From contig OY970334.1 of the NCBI GenBank assembly GCA_963717445.1, positions 3,410,001 to 3,474,000 of the forward strand: a DNA stretch of 64,000 bases. The letters are read 5' to 3'. This document shows, in pieces, positions 1 through 9,288 of the stretch. The DNA is from JAGVPT01 sp963717445 (GTDB lineage Bacteria > Bacteroidota > Ignavibacteria > UBA10030 > UBA8401). The notes under the pieces were generated by a model. It searched no databases. It saw only the letters and a program-made list of their open reading frames with translations, and had not been told where the DNA came from. The position numbers and the translations under genes were made by a program. The first letter of the stretch is position 1. Every line of letters begins with the position of its first letter.

Positions 1-21
1 CATGTTGTAAGGAGAACTACC

Positions 22-2274
22 ATGATACGAAAACAAGATGCGTTAGATTATCATTCGCAAGGACGAAGGGGAAAAATCGAAGTTGTTTCAACAAAACCGT
101 GCCAAACGCAAAGAGACTTATCGCTTGCGTACACCCCCGGTGTTGCCGAACCGTGCCGCGAGATTGCAGCTAATCCCGACGAGGCCTACCGTTACACTTC
201 TAAAGGAAACCTCGTTGCCGTCGTCTCGAACGGAACCGCAGTCCTGGGACTTGGAGATATCGGACCGCTCGCCGGCAAACCGGTAATGGAGGGGAAGGGA
301 GTGCTGTTCAAACGATTTGCAGACATTGATGTTTTTGACATTGAGCTGAACTCACACAATCCCGATGAGGTTATCATGGCGGTGCAAATGCTGGAGCCGA
401 CATTCGGAGGGATTAATCTTGAAGATATCAAAGCTCCCGAATGTTTCTATATTGAGGAGGCGCTGAAAAAAGTGATGAACATTCCCGTTTTTCATGATGA
501 CCAGCACGGGACGGCGATTATCAGCGGGGCTGCTTTAGTAAACGCGCTGGAAATTGTCGGAAAAAAGATTGACCAAGTAAAAGTCGTGTTCAGCGGTGCC
601 GGAGCGGCGGGTATCGCGTGCGCCCGTTTGTATGAAAAACTCGGCGTGCGGCATGAGAACATTTTGTTTGTCGATACCAAAGGTGTGCTCTTCAAAGGCC
701 GGACAGAGGGGATGAATAAATACAAGGAGTATTTTGCCGCTGACACGAATGCTCGGACATTTGCCGACGCAATGAAAGGCGCCGACGTGTTCTGCGGCGT
801 ATCGGCGAAAGGCATTGTCACGAAAGAAATGGTGAAGTCGATGGCAGACAATCCGATCGTTTTTGCGATGGCAAACCCCGATCCTGAGATCACCTACGAA
901 GACGCCGTAAGCGCCCGCGACAACATCATCATGGCAACAGGCCGGTCCGATTACCCCAACCAAGTCAACAACGTGCTCGGTTTTCCATTCATCTTCCGCG
1001 GGGCACTGGATGTGCGGGCGACGGCGATCAACGATGAAATGAAGATTGCGGCATCGCACGCGTTGGCGGGACTTGCTAAAGAGGATGTTCCCGATTCTGT
1101 TATTCGTGTGTACGGCGGGAAACGGATTGAATTTGGCCGGGAGTATATCATTCCAAAGCCGTTCGATCCACGCGTCCTGTTGTGGGAGACGGTAGCCGTC
1201 GCACAAGCTGCAATGGATACCGGCGTGGCCCGCACCCCGGTCCCGGATATTGAAGCCTATAAGGACAGCCTCGAAGCACGCTTGGGAAGAACGCGTGAGA
1301 TGATGCGGTTCTATATCCACAAAGCGCAAAAAGCCCCGAAGCGCATTGTCTTCCCGGAAGGGGTGGAAGATAAAATTCTTCGCGCTGCAAATATTATTGT
1401 TGAAGAAAAGATCGCAACACCGATTCTTCTCGGAAGCCGGACAATCATCAGCCAAAAAATTACCGCGCTAGGATTAGACCTCGGAGATGTTGAGGTCATC
1501 AACCCGTCAAAGTCGCCTAAGTTTGACGAATATGTTTCCGGGTATTTCGAACTTCGAAAGCGAAAAGGGATAACGAGATTCGTTGCTGAACGCCATATGA
1601 AAACCAACAACGAGTTCGGGATGATGATGGTAAGAAACGGCGATGCCGATGGACTTATTTCCGGTTTGACCCAGCATTATCCGGATACGGTTCGTCCTGC
1701 ACTTCAAATTATCGGGACAAAGGACGGCGTACGCAGGATCGCAGGTTTGTACATGCTGATTTTTAAGAATCAAACGCTCTTTATCGCCGATGCTACGGTG
1801 AACATCGAACCAACGGCTGAAGACCTTGCTGAGATTGCTCTCTTAACCGCAGAAAGAGTGAAGCGCATTGATGTTGTTCCACGGGTTGCAATGCTTTCGT
1901 TCAGCAATTTCGGAAGCACCCAGCATCCGTTAACGGAAAAGGTGCGAAGGGCGACCGAAATTATTAAACAACGAGCCCCGAATCTCATCGTTGACGGTGA
2001 GATGATGGCAGATACTGCCATGAGCTCGGAGATGCTCAACGAGCTTTATCCATTTAGTAACCTAAAAGAGCCGGCAAATATTCTTATTTGTCCCGACCTC
2101 ACATCGGCGAACATAGCTTACAAACTTTTATCGCGGGTTGGCGGTGCATCGGCAATCGGGCCGATTTTGATCGGCATTCGAAAGCCGGTCTATCTTCTTA
2201 CGCCCGGTGTCGAAGTGAACGATATCGTCAATATCACGGCGATGGCGGTATTCGCTTCGCAGCAAGAAAAATAG
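22..2274 (+). CDS. maeB: NADP-dependent malic enzyme with C-terminal phosphotransacetylase domain
   Basis: This 750-residue protein is a fusion typical of MaeB. The N-terminal half is malic enzyme, which decarboxylates malate to pyruvate and reduces NAD(P). It shows the YTPGVAEPC signature near residue 37, FHDDQHGTAI near residue 156 and a GAGAAGIA nucleotide-binding loop near residue 190. The part from about residue 430 is the phosphate acetyltransferase domain, with DGLISGLTQHYP and SFSNFGST. In the family that domain is usually regulatory, so acetyltransferase activity is not claimed. The start is supported by an AAGGAG ribosome binding site 8 to 9 bases upstream. The length is normal for MaeB. 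It stands alone, 164 bases before the export operon. Confidence 0.96.
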   Translation: MIRKQDALDYHSQGRRGKIEVVSTKPCQTQRDLSLAYTPGVAEPCREIAANPDEAYRYTSKGNLVAVVSNGTAVLGLGDIGPLAGKPVMEGKGVLFKRFADIDVFDIELNSHNPDEVIMAVQMLEPTFGGINLEDIKAPECFYIEEALKKVMNIPVFHDDQHGTAIISGAALVNALEIVGKKIDQVKVVFSGAGAAGIACARLYEKLGVRHENILFVDTKGVLFKGRTEGMNKYKEYFAADTNARTFADAMKGADVFCGVSAKGIVTKEMVKSMADNPIVFAMANPDPEITYEDAVSARDNIIMATGRSDYPNQVNNVLGFPFIFRGALDVRATAINDEMKIAASHALAGLAKEDVPDSVIRVYGGKRIEFGREYIIPKPFDPRVLLWETVAVAQAAMDTGVARTPVPDIEAYKDSLEARLGRTREMMRFYIHKAQKAPKRIVFPEGVEDKILRAANIIVEEKIATPILLGSRTIISQKITALGLDLGDVEVINPSKSPKFDEYVSGYFELRKRKGITRFVAERHMKTNNEFGMMMVRNGDADGLISGLTQHYPDTVRPALQIIGTKDGVRRIAGLYMLIFKNQTLFIADATVNIEPTAEDLAEIALLTAERVKRIDVVPRVAMLSFSNFGSTQHPLTEKVRRATEIIKQRAPNLIVDGEMMADTAMSSEMLNELYPFSNLKEPANILICPDLTSANIAYKLLSRVGGASAIGPILIGIRKPVYLLTPGVEVNDIVNITAMAVFASQQEK

Positions 2275-2438
2275 TGGTTCGTGCCGTTTGAAAAGTGCGA
2301 CACATGTTGTATCTTATTCGGTCAAAAGTGTATCTTTGACAGCTACGCTTATGTGACGTGGAACCGTGTTAAACCTCGTAACTGATTACGTGTCAAACCA
2401 ATGCAAGCGCTAAACGATAACTATTATAGTGGAGTACA

Positions 2439-3669
2439 ATGAAAAACAAAGTCGTTCTCATCATAATCCTTTCGGTTGCTGTCATTGGTGCGGGGGGATT
2501 TTTTTATTTTTCGAGTGGGTCTTCACCTGACACGATGTATCGTACCGAAAAAGTCACACGGGGAGATATTCAGGTGGTGGTAACGGCCACTGGTACATTA
2601 AGTGCCGATACGACGGTGGATGTGGGAACGCAGGTTTCTGGCACAATTTCGAAATTATATGTGGATTGGAACAGTAAAGTAAAGAAAGGGCAGGTCATCG
2701 CACTCATCGATCCGACATTTCTGCAATCCGCTGTTGAAGATGCTCAAGCAAGTTTAGAGAAGGCAAAAGCGCAGACTGACGATGCTAAACGAACCTATCT
2801 GCGGGAGAAAGACCTCTTAGCTAAAGGACTTGCCGCTCAGGCGGATTACGATGCTGCGATCACGACGTATGAGTCGAATGTAGCGGCGCAAAAATCAGCC
2901 CAATCGGAGCTTGACCGGGCTATTATAAATCTGAAGTATGCGACAATAACGGCGCCGATCGACGGTGTCGTCATTTCACGCGCCGTTGATATCGGACAGA
3001 CGGTGGCTGCAAGTTTCGCCACGCCGACTCTATTCACTATTGCCAACGACCTTACCAAAATGCAGGTGCAGGCAGCCGTTGATGAGGCAGATATCGGTGG
3101 AGTGCGGGATGGACAAGAGGTCTTGTTTACCGTTGATGCTTATCCTGACCAGACATTTCACGGTACGGTTACGCAAATTCGGCTTATGCCGGTGACAGGT
3201 ACAGAACGTTATCACGTATACGGTCATCATCGATGTCCCCAACCCGGAATTGAAACTTATGCCGGGTATGACAGCTACAATAACCATCCTTGTCACAAAA
3301 AAGGAAAGCGTTCTTAAAATTCCTACCATTGCTTTCCGTTTTCAGCCTATGCCCGATCAAATTGCAGAGAGAAAAGATTCAACGGGCGCTCCTGAAGATT
3401 CGGCCAAAGCTGCGCAACGAAGGGCTCAGTACGCCCAAATGCAGGGAGGGGGAGCACCGGGGCTTGTCTCACGTGCGCCAACACGGCTCTGGGTCGTCGA
3501 TAAGGATAAGAAACTGTCGCCTATTTATATTCGTACAGGTATCTCGGACGGTACTTATACGGAAATTCTTCATGGCAAAGTGGAAGAAGGAGAAGAGGTT
3601 GTCGTCGGTGTCATGTCGCAACGGCCTACCGCCGCCGCACCACCGTTTGGCGGAGGACGGAGGTTCTAA
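2439..3669 (+). pseudogene. MacA-type HlyD periplasmic adaptor, frameshifted
   Basis: Two overlapping frames (2439-3317 and 3250-3669) together make one efflux adaptor of about 410 residues. The first part has an N-terminal membrane anchor (residues 5-25), a biotinyl-lipoyl domain (VSGTISKLYVDWNSKVKKGQ), a coiled-coil hairpin (about 95-165) and the start of the beta barrel. The second frame picks up with VIDVPNPELKL-like sequence and runs to the end of the membrane-proximal domain. The register changes at 3198-3200. Dropping one G from 'ACAGGTACAG' restores VTVQNVITYTV, which is what MacA homologues have there. The partners downstream (ATPase and FtsX-type permease) are intact. The break may be a sequencing error or a real lesion; the bases alone cannot tell. 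Confidence 0.85.
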
Positions 3670-3670
3670 C

Positions 3671-4438
3671 ATGCCGGAAAACAATTCTCTCATCCACGTT
3701 AGCCATATCATTAAAACGTACGAGATGGGCAACGTCGAAGTCCATGCTTTGCGGGGCGTCTCGCTTGATGTATATCGTGGTGAATTTGTGGCGATTATGG
3801 GGGCTTCCGGCTCCGGAAAATCCACATTCATGAATATCATGGGCTGTCTCGATGTTCCGACAAAAGGGGAATACCTTTTAGATAATGTGAATGTCGGTAA
3901 GCTCAGCAGGGACAGCCTTGCACGCATCCGTAATGAAAAAATAGGATTCGTTTTTCAAGGATTCAATCTTCTCTCGCGCACCTCTGCGCTGGAGAACGTT
4001 GAGCTTCCGATGTTCTATCGCTCGTTGTCGAATAAAGCCCGGCGGGACAAAGCGATGGAGTCGCTGCGCATCGTCGGTCTCGAAGACCGATGGCAGCACA
4101 TGCCAAACCAGCTTTCCGGCGGACAGCAACAGCGTGTCGCTATTGCACGCGCGCTCGTGAACGATCCTTCAATCATCCTCGCGGATGAGCCGACGGGCAA
4201 CCTTGACAGCAGAACGAGTGTCGAGGTGATGGAAATTTTCCAACAGTTGAACGAAAAAGGAATCACCATCATGCTTGTAACGCACGAAATGGATATCGCG
4301 GAGTATGCAAAGCGGAATGTTGTTTTCAAAGACGGAAAAGTAAAAAAAGATTTTCCTGTGGCAACACGCAGAATGGCTGTAGAACAACTGAAGGCTATGC
4401 CGGCCGTTGTCGATGAAGAGGAGGAGCAAGCCGCATGA
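3671..4438 (+). CDS. MacB/LolD-type ABC transporter ATP-binding protein
   Basis: This 255-residue ATPase drives the MacAB-type exporter encoded by its neighbours. It has Walker A GASGSGKST at residues 44-52, the Q loop in GFVFQGFNLL, the ABC signature LSGGQQQRVAIARAL, Walker B IILADEPTGNLD and a switch histidine in LVTHEMD. The frame stays open upstream to 3290, but the ATG at 3671 is taken as the start because it lies one base after the adaptor stop and the protein then begins like other LolD/MacB ATPases. Its 3' end overlaps the permease by four bases (ATGA), indicating translational coupling. The substrate is unknown. Family precedents are antibiotics, peptides and lipoproteins. Confidence 0.93.
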   Translation: MPENNSLIHVSHIIKTYEMGNVEVHALRGVSLDVYRGEFVAIMGASGSGKSTFMNIMGCLDVPTKGEYLLDNVNVGKLSRDSLARIRNEKIGFVFQGFNLLSRTSALENVELPMFYRSLSNKARRDKAMESLRIVGLEDRWQHMPNQLSGGQQQRVAIARALVNDPSIILADEPTGNLDSRTSVEVMEIFQQLNEKGITIMLVTHEMDIAEYAKRNVVFKDGKVKKDFPVATRRMAVEQLKAMPAVVDEEEEQAA

Positions 4439-5652
4439 ACTTTTTAAATATCATGAAAGTCTCGACACGGTCTCTTGGACGAAACAAGCTCCGCTCGTTT
4501 CTTACAATGCTGGGGATCATCATCGGAGTCGGAGCAGTGATCGCGATGATGGCAGTTGGTACAGGGGCGCAGGTCAGCATACAGGAACAAATCGCATCCC
4601 TTGGAACAAACGTGCTCCTGATTTTCCCCGGCTCACTGAACCAAGGAGGCGTTCGGACGGGGACCGGTTCCGTAACCACCCTGAATGAAGACGACCTCGC
4701 AGCAATTCAAACTCAATGTCCCTCGGTAGCAATGGCCTCGCCGGTAATTTTCAGCAGCGGGCAATTAGTGTATGGGGAACAAAATTGGGGAACACGTATC
4801 ATCGGGTCGAACCCCGACTATTTTGCGATCAGGAGCTGGCCTCTTTCGAGCGGGGTGCCGTTTACCGATGCCGATGACCGCAGTGCAACCAAGGTTTGTG
4901 TTCTCGGCCAGACAATTGTCGATAACCTTTTCAAAGGTTCTAACGCTGTTGGCGCAATTATTCGAATAAAGAAAATGCCGTTCAAAGTTGTCGGCGTGCT
5001 TTCCCCAAAGGGGCAGTCTGCCCAAGGCCAGGACCAGGACGATATCGTTATTGCTCCCTATTCGACGGTCCAGAAGAAAATAATGGGTGTAACCTATTTT
5101 GGAATGATGATGGTATCGGCAGTGAGCGAGAAATCGATGGACGATGCACAGAGTGAAATAACGAACTTGTTGCGAGTGCGTCACAAAATCCAGCCGTGGG
5201 AGGATGATGATTTCCATATTCGCAGCCAGACTGAAATCGCAAATGCGGCCTCGGCAACGACGAAAGTCTTGACGGTCTTGCTCGCTTCGATTGCATCCAT
5301 ATCGCTCCTCGTTGGCGGGATCGGGATCATGAACATCATGCTCGTGTCCGTCACAGAACGGACTCGTGAAATCGGAATCCGCATGTCGATTGGCGCACGG
5401 GGCAGAGATATTTTGTTGCAATTTCTTGTTGAAGCAGTCGTGTTGAGCATGGCTGGCGGATTGATAGGGGTCATTATGGGGATTGGTTCTTCTGATTTGA
5501 TTTCTAAACTTGCAGGCTGGCCGACGTTGGTTGCAGCATCGTCCGTAGGGCTTGCATTTCTTTTCGCCGCCGCAGTAGGAATCTTTTTTGGATTTTACCC
5601 GGCGCGTAAAGCAGCGATGCTTAATCCGATTGACGCATTGCGGTACGAGTAA
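4435..5652 (+). CDS. MacB-type ABC transporter permease (FtsX family)
   Basis: This 405-residue inner-membrane permease has the MacB layout: one N-terminal transmembrane helix (SFLTMLGIIIGVGAVIAMMA, about 20-40), a large periplasmic domain (about 45-275) and three C-terminal helices. The FtsX motif GIMNIMLVSVTERTREIGIR follows the second helix. It pairs with the ATPase that overlaps it by four bases and with the adaptor upstream to form a tripartite exporter. The outer-membrane TolC partner is not in the window. The fusion of ATPase and permease seen in classical MacB is absent, so this is the split form. Confidence 0.93.
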   Translation: MNFLNIMKVSTRSLGRNKLRSFLTMLGIIIGVGAVIAMMAVGTGAQVSIQEQIASLGTNVLLIFPGSLNQGGVRTGTGSVTTLNEDDLAAIQTQCPSVAMASPVIFSSGQLVYGEQNWGTRIIGSNPDYFAIRSWPLSSGVPFTDADDRSATKVCVLGQTIVDNLFKGSNAVGAIIRIKKMPFKVVGVLSPKGQSAQGQDQDDIVIAPYSTVQKKIMGVTYFGMMMVSAVSEKSMDDAQSEITNLLRVRHKIQPWEDDDFHIRSQTEIANAASATTKVLTVLLASIASISLLVGGIGIMNIMLVSVTERTREIGIRMSIGARGRDILLQFLVEAVVLSMAGGLIGVIMGIGSSDLISKLAGWPTLVAASSVGLAFLFAAAVGIFFGFYPARKAAMLNPIDALRYE

Positions 5653-5735
5653 TCGCGATCTGCTGTGTGCTTTTGGGGCGCTACATTTTGCCTCTCCCAC
5701 AGCAGGTGTTGGATGCCTTTTCTAGAGAATCGCGA
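5653..5735. repeat. nested inverted repeat after the permease gene
   Basis: Immediately after the permease stop there are two nested pairs of complementary arms. TCGCGAT (5653-5659) pairs with ATCGCGA (5729-5735), and CTGCTGTG (5660-5667) pairs with CACAGCAG (5698-5705). No T-run follows, so it is not an ordinary intrinsic terminator. It may be a processed RNA hairpin or chance. Confidence 0.3.
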
Positions 5736-5817
5736 AATGCTGAAATATTCAACACGATAAATCTTGAAGCTCCCCGACATCTGTCAAAACTGTGACACTA
5801 CATGTGCTTTTCGTCTC

Positions 5818-5845
5818 TTGACAACAAACGGAAAAAGTTTACATT
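5818..5845 (+). promoter_or_regulatory. possible sigma70-like promoter
   Basis: TTGACA (5818-5823) is followed after 16 bases by TACATT (5840-5845), about 20 bases before the ATG at 5866. The -35 box is perfect and the -10 box matches four of six positions. Organisms of this group often use a different promoter consensus, so this is only suggestive. Confidence 0.35.
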
Positions 5846-5865
5846 GTGCGTGAGCTCAATGTAGA

Positions 5866-6198
5866 ATGATACTCATGCCTCCTCCCAGCACACATACTCC
5901 CAATCAGAACGAATTGCTTCGTGCGTACATTCTGGAGCGCGATCGCCTCCGTTGCCAATGGCCCGGCTGCGGCGTCACAGCCTCTCCAGAAGTGCTGTTT
6001 ATCGTGGAAAACGGAAAGAATGAAGAAAACGGTGAACGGTATCAAAACGGTGTAACGTTGTGCCGGAAGCATTTAGACACAGTGATGATGCACGAAAAAA
6101 CGTTTGCTCCCCTTATTTACGATTTAATTCAATTGGTGGAGTTCGAAAACGAGCTTACGCTTACGGAGAAGACCGTCAAAGGAATTCTTGGAGAATAA
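5866..6198 (+). CDS. small HNH-like zinc-binding protein, function unknown
   Basis: This 110-residue protein carries a C-x4-C pair in RCQWPGCGV (near residue 27) and a CRKHL motif near residue 65, an arrangement like the treble-clef zinc centre of HNH domains. The block after the first pair (EVLFIVENGKNEENGERYQNG) is short, and the usual HNH catalytic histidine pair is not evident, so nuclease activity is not claimed. A second ATG at 5875 is a possible start. It lies between the export operon and metF and is followed by a hairpin terminator. I do not recognise a named family. Confidence 0.65.
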   Translation: MILMPPPSTHTPNQNELLRAYILERDRLRCQWPGCGVTASPEVLFIVENGKNEENGERYQNGVTLCRKHLDTVMMHEKTFAPLIYDLIQLVEFENELTLTEKTVKGILGE

Positions 6199-6301
6199 TG
6201 ATGGAATTTCGTCGGGTGCTCGGTGTGCACGACGATCGTTGATGGCAGATGTCTCCATCGCATGGGGTTTCTTGAAAAAGAATTTCATATTGAGTATTAT
6301 G

Positions 6302-6330
6302 ATCCTGTCCTTCGCGGCAGGATTTTTTTT
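6302..6330 (+). terminator. intrinsic terminator or attenuator in the metF leader
   Basis: ATCCTG (6302-6307) pairs with CAGGAT (6318-6323). An inner CC/GG pair extends the stem across a bulged T, the loop is TTCGC, and a run of eight T follows. It most simply ends the transcript of the preceding small gene. Because it is only 24 bases before the metF start it could also act as an attenuator. Confidence 0.65.
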
Positions 6331-6353
6331 CTTTGTTACAAAAGGAACAGTGC

Positions 6354-7271
6354 ATGCACATCTCGAAGGTGTTGGAGGAAAACCATCCTTCCTTGAGCTT
6401 TGAATTTTTTCCCCCGAAGAATGAAGAAGCTTCAAAGAATCTTTTTTCCTCTATTAAGGACCTTACGCTTTTGAAACCGTCGTACGTGAGCGTGACATAC
6501 GGCGCGGGCGGATCAACTCGCCTGCTTACGCACGACCTTGTGGTGAAACTGCAGCAGGAGACTAACCTCACGATCGTTTCTCATCTTACTTGCGTCGGGT
6601 CCACGAGGGCCGAGATCCTGCAAATTCTTGCGAAGTACCAAGCGAGCGGTATTGAAAATGTGATGGCGTTGCGGGGCGACCCTCCGAAAGGAGAGCAATC
6701 GTTTATTCCGGCCAAGGATGGATTTTCCCATGCCGGAGAGCTGGTTGCATTCATCAAAGCACATTTTCCTGCCTTGGGAATCGGAGTTGCCGGCTTTCCC
6801 GAAGGACATCCTGATACGCCGAACAGGTTGAAGGAAATGGAAAACTTAAAATTAAAAGTTGACCAGGGCGCCGACTACATCTGCACGCAGTTTTTTTTCG
6901 ACAATAACGATTTCTATGATTTTTGCGAGCGAGCGCAGCTTTCCGGTATCCGCGTTCCGATCATCGCCGGGATTATGCCAGTGACATCGCGGAAAGGACT
7001 TGGCCGGATGGCAGACATGGCATTGGGAGTCCATTTTCCCGCCAAGCTGTTACGAGCGCTCTCTCGGGCTGAAGATGATGAGTCTGTCGAAAAAGTAGGA
7101 GTGCATTGGGCAACCGAACAAGTGCGGGACCTCATCGACCATAATGTGCGCGGAATCCATTTCTATACACTAAATAAGTCCAAAGCGACCTTGAAAATTT
7201 ACGAAACGCTTGGGGTGAGAAACTCAGAAAGCTTTAAAACTCAAATTACGAATTTAAGCGCGTTCAAGTAA
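6354..7271 (+). CDS. metF: methylenetetrahydrofolate reductase
   Basis: This 305-residue flavoprotein reduces 5,10-methylene-THF to 5-methyl-THF for methionine synthesis. It shows the MetF landmarks SFEFFPPKNEEA near the N terminus, VMALRGDPPKGE near the middle, GVAGFPEGHPD and the QFFFDN motif. The frame is open from a TTG at 6333, but the ATG at 6354 is preceded by AAAGGAAC at the right distance and gives the normal N terminus. A hairpin with a T-run lies just upstream. I looked for a SAM riboswitch there and did not see its conserved core. The next gene is 39 bases away. Confidence 0.95.
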   Translation: MHISKVLEENHPSLSFEFFPPKNEEASKNLFSSIKDLTLLKPSYVSVTYGAGGSTRLLTHDLVVKLQQETNLTIVSHLTCVGSTRAEILQILAKYQASGIENVMALRGDPPKGEQSFIPAKDGFSHAGELVAFIKAHFPALGIGVAGFPEGHPDTPNRLKEMENLKLKVDQGADYICTQFFFDNNDFYDFCERAQLSGIRVPIIAGIMPVTSRKGLGRMADMALGVHFPAKLLRALSRAEDDESVEKVGVHWATEQVRDLIDHNVRGIHFYTLNKSKATLKIYETLGVRNSESFKTQITNLSAFK

Positions 7272-7310
7272 TTCTCGTGTTTACAGGGAAGGGGAAATTC
7301 TCGGCATCAC

Positions 7311-8081
7311 ATGGCAACCAACGCTGATTTTGAACGCATCGCGGAAACCTTCATCGAAGTTTGTCATCGCGTCGAAGCGAAGGGGTTTGTAGCCGCTACC
7401 GATGGAAACGTTAGTGTGCGCCTGCCGAACGGGAATATCCTCGTCACTCCTGCGTCGCTCAACAAAGCGTTTGTCAGTGCAAATGATCTCGTGGAGGTTT
7501 CTGCTGATGGGGTGAAGGTCAAGGGCAACGGTACGCCGACGTCCGAAATGGACATGCATCTCTACATCTTTAATCACCGCCCCGATGTGAACGCTGTTGT
7601 TCATTGTCATCCGGTATATGCGACGGCATTTGCAACGGCACGGATCCCGTTAACAGAGTGTCTTTTTCCCGAGGTCATTGTCGGACTCGGTGCCATCCCG
7701 CTGGCTCCGTACGCCACTCCATCCACAAAAGAAGTACCGCAGGCAATTGCACCGTTCATCCAGAGCGCCGATGCCATTCTTCTTTCCAATCACGGCGTCG
7801 TGACGTACGGGAAAGACTTGTGGGATGCATACTTCAAGATGGAAAAAGTCGAACAAGTGGCTCATATCCTGTATGCCGCCCGGATGCTGGGGGGAGAAAA
7901 AATTTTGTCCGCAGATGATGTGGCAAAACTGCGCACGATTTCCGTACCGCATTATGGGAAAGATTTTTCAGGAAAGCTAGCATGTGAAGTGAATGTTGCA
8001 CCACAGGATATTGAAATTACGGAAGAAGAATTCCACACAATTGTTGAAGAAGTAAAAAAGCGATTGAACCAATCGGCATAA
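7311..8081 (+). CDS. class II aldolase/adducin family protein
   Basis: This 256-residue protein belongs to the family of L-fuculose-1-phosphate aldolase and ribulose-phosphate 4-epimerase. It has ATDGNVSVRL near residue 29 (phosphate binding), SEMDMHLYIF followed by VVHCHPVYATAF (zinc histidines), and the third zinc histidine in LLSNHGVVTYG. The catalytic acid of the family is matched by the E in SEMDMH. The substrate cannot be told from the sequence. Aldolase activity on a sugar phosphate or a role like methylthioribulose-phosphate dehydratase are both possible. The gene lies between metF and ddl on the same strand with short gaps. Confidence 0.88.
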   Translation: MATNADFERIAETFIEVCHRVEAKGFVAATDGNVSVRLPNGNILVTPASLNKAFVSANDLVEVSADGVKVKGNGTPTSEMDMHLYIFNHRPDVNAVVHCHPVYATAFATARIPLTECLFPEVIVGLGAIPLAPYATPSTKEVPQAIAPFIQSADAILLSNHGVVTYGKDLWDAYFKMEKVEQVAHILYAARMLGGEKILSADDVAKLRTISVPHYGKDFSGKLACEVNVAPQDIEITEEEFHTIVEEVKKRLNQSA

Positions 8082-8099
8082 TCACGATATACATGGAAT

Positions 8100-9227
8100 A
8101 TGAAAAATAAAATCCGAGTCGGCGTCCTCTTTGGCGGGCGTTCCGCAGAACATGAGGTTTCACTCGTATCGGCATCATCAATCATCGACGCGCTTGACCG
8201 GGAAAAATATGACGTTTTTCCGATCGGCGTCACGGCTGAAGGGCGATGGCTCAGTTCTCGGGACGCAATAAAATTGTTGAAGGAAAAATCCCCCGTCGAA
8301 AATCTTCCCGAGTACCTTATTTTGCCCGACCCGCGAAAACAAGGGCTGGTGGAAATCAACAATTCCGGTGTGAGTGAGATTCAGAATATCGACGTCGTTT
8401 TTCCCGTTATGCACGGCGCCTTCGGGGAGGACGGCACAGTGCAGGGCCTTCTCGAACTTGCCGGCGTGCCTTACGTGGGAGCCGGCGTTCTTGGTTCGGC
8501 TGTTGGAATGGATAAGATGATTCAAAAGCAGGTGCTGGAGGCCGCCAAAATTCGTGTTGCTCAAGCGCTTTCGTTTTTGATTTCGGAGTTTGAGGAGGAT
8601 CGAAAAAAAATTACGCTACGAATTGAAGAAGAGCTTCAGTACCCTTGTTTCGTGAAGCCGTCGAATACAGGTTCAAGCGTTGGGATCAGCAAAGTGCACG
8701 ACCGAAATGAATTAATTGATGCGGTCGCTCTCTCCGGCCAATACGACAGGAAAATAATCGTAGAGAAGTCGATAGAGAAGGCGCGCGAAATCGAGTGCGG
8801 TGTTATCGGGAATGATAAGCCGACGGCTTCTGCACTCGGCGAAATTATTTCCTCGAATGAATTTTACGATTACGACGCCAAGTACATCGACGGGAAATCG
8901 GCGGCAGTCATTCCGGCGGACATTCCGAAATGGGCAGTTCGGAAAATTCAATACATCGCGTGCAAGGCGTTCAAAGTGCTTGATTGCTCGGGTATGGCAC
9001 GTGTCGACTTTCTTGTGCAGGGGAACGGCTCCAAGATTTTTCTCAACGAGATCAATACGATACCCGGTTTCACTTCCATCAGCATGTTTCCAAAACTTTG
9101 GGAAGCCTCCGGTCTTTCATACCCCGAGCTTCTCGATAAATTAATTCAATTGGCGATCGACCGGCATCGGCTAAGATCAGCATTGAAGACAACGTACACC
9201 CCCAAAAAGGATTGGTATAAGGAGTGA
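8100..9227 (+). CDS. ddl: D-alanine--D-alanine ligase
   Basis: This 375-residue ATP-grasp enzyme joins two D-alanines for peptidoglycan synthesis. The N-terminal part has GVLFGGRSAEHEVSLVSA (residues 8-25) and VVFPVMHGAFGEDGTVQG. The ATP-grasp core shows CFVKPSNTGSSVGISKV, and the C-terminal active site has FLNEINTIPGFTSISMFP. The ATG at 8100 lies 18 bases after the aldolase stop. Length and motifs are normal for Ddl. The 350-base gap downstream holds a MITE-like element. Confidence 0.95.
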   Translation: MKNKIRVGVLFGGRSAEHEVSLVSASSIIDALDREKYDVFPIGVTAEGRWLSSRDAIKLLKEKSPVENLPEYLILPDPRKQGLVEINNSGVSEIQNIDVVFPVMHGAFGEDGTVQGLLELAGVPYVGAGVLGSAVGMDKMIQKQVLEAAKIRVAQALSFLISEFEEDRKKITLRIEEELQYPCFVKPSNTGSSVGISKVHDRNELIDAVALSGQYDRKIIVEKSIEKAREIECGVIGNDKPTASALGEIISSNEFYDYDAKYIDGKSAAVIPADIPKWAVRKIQYIACKAFKVLDCSGMARVDFLVQGNGSKIFLNEINTIPGFTSISMFPKLWEASGLSYPELLDKLIQLAIDRHRLRSALKTTYTPKKDWYKE

Positions 9228-9288
9228 GAAGAAGGGGCCGCAGCAATATTGCAATATTATGAAAATAGTCCTGCTGTTATGCATTTCT

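Noticed and set aside
535..1455. 306-codon minus-strand open frame
   Set aside because: It lies wholly inside the malic enzyme gene, has no family-like motifs and a composition typical of an antisense shadow.
4765..5700. 311-codon minus-strand open frame
   Set aside because: Antisense to the MacB-type permease, which has clear motifs; the reverse product is rich in Arg, His and Cys and resembles nothing.
6199..6353. SAM-type riboswitch before metF
   Set aside because: None of the conserved core elements of the SAM-I class is visible; only a simple hairpin with T-run is present.
6188..6403. 71-codon plus-strand frame overlapping the metF start
   Set aside because: It spans the terminator hairpin and its hydrophobic stretch is produced by the T-runs; metF has the ribosome binding site and the motifs.
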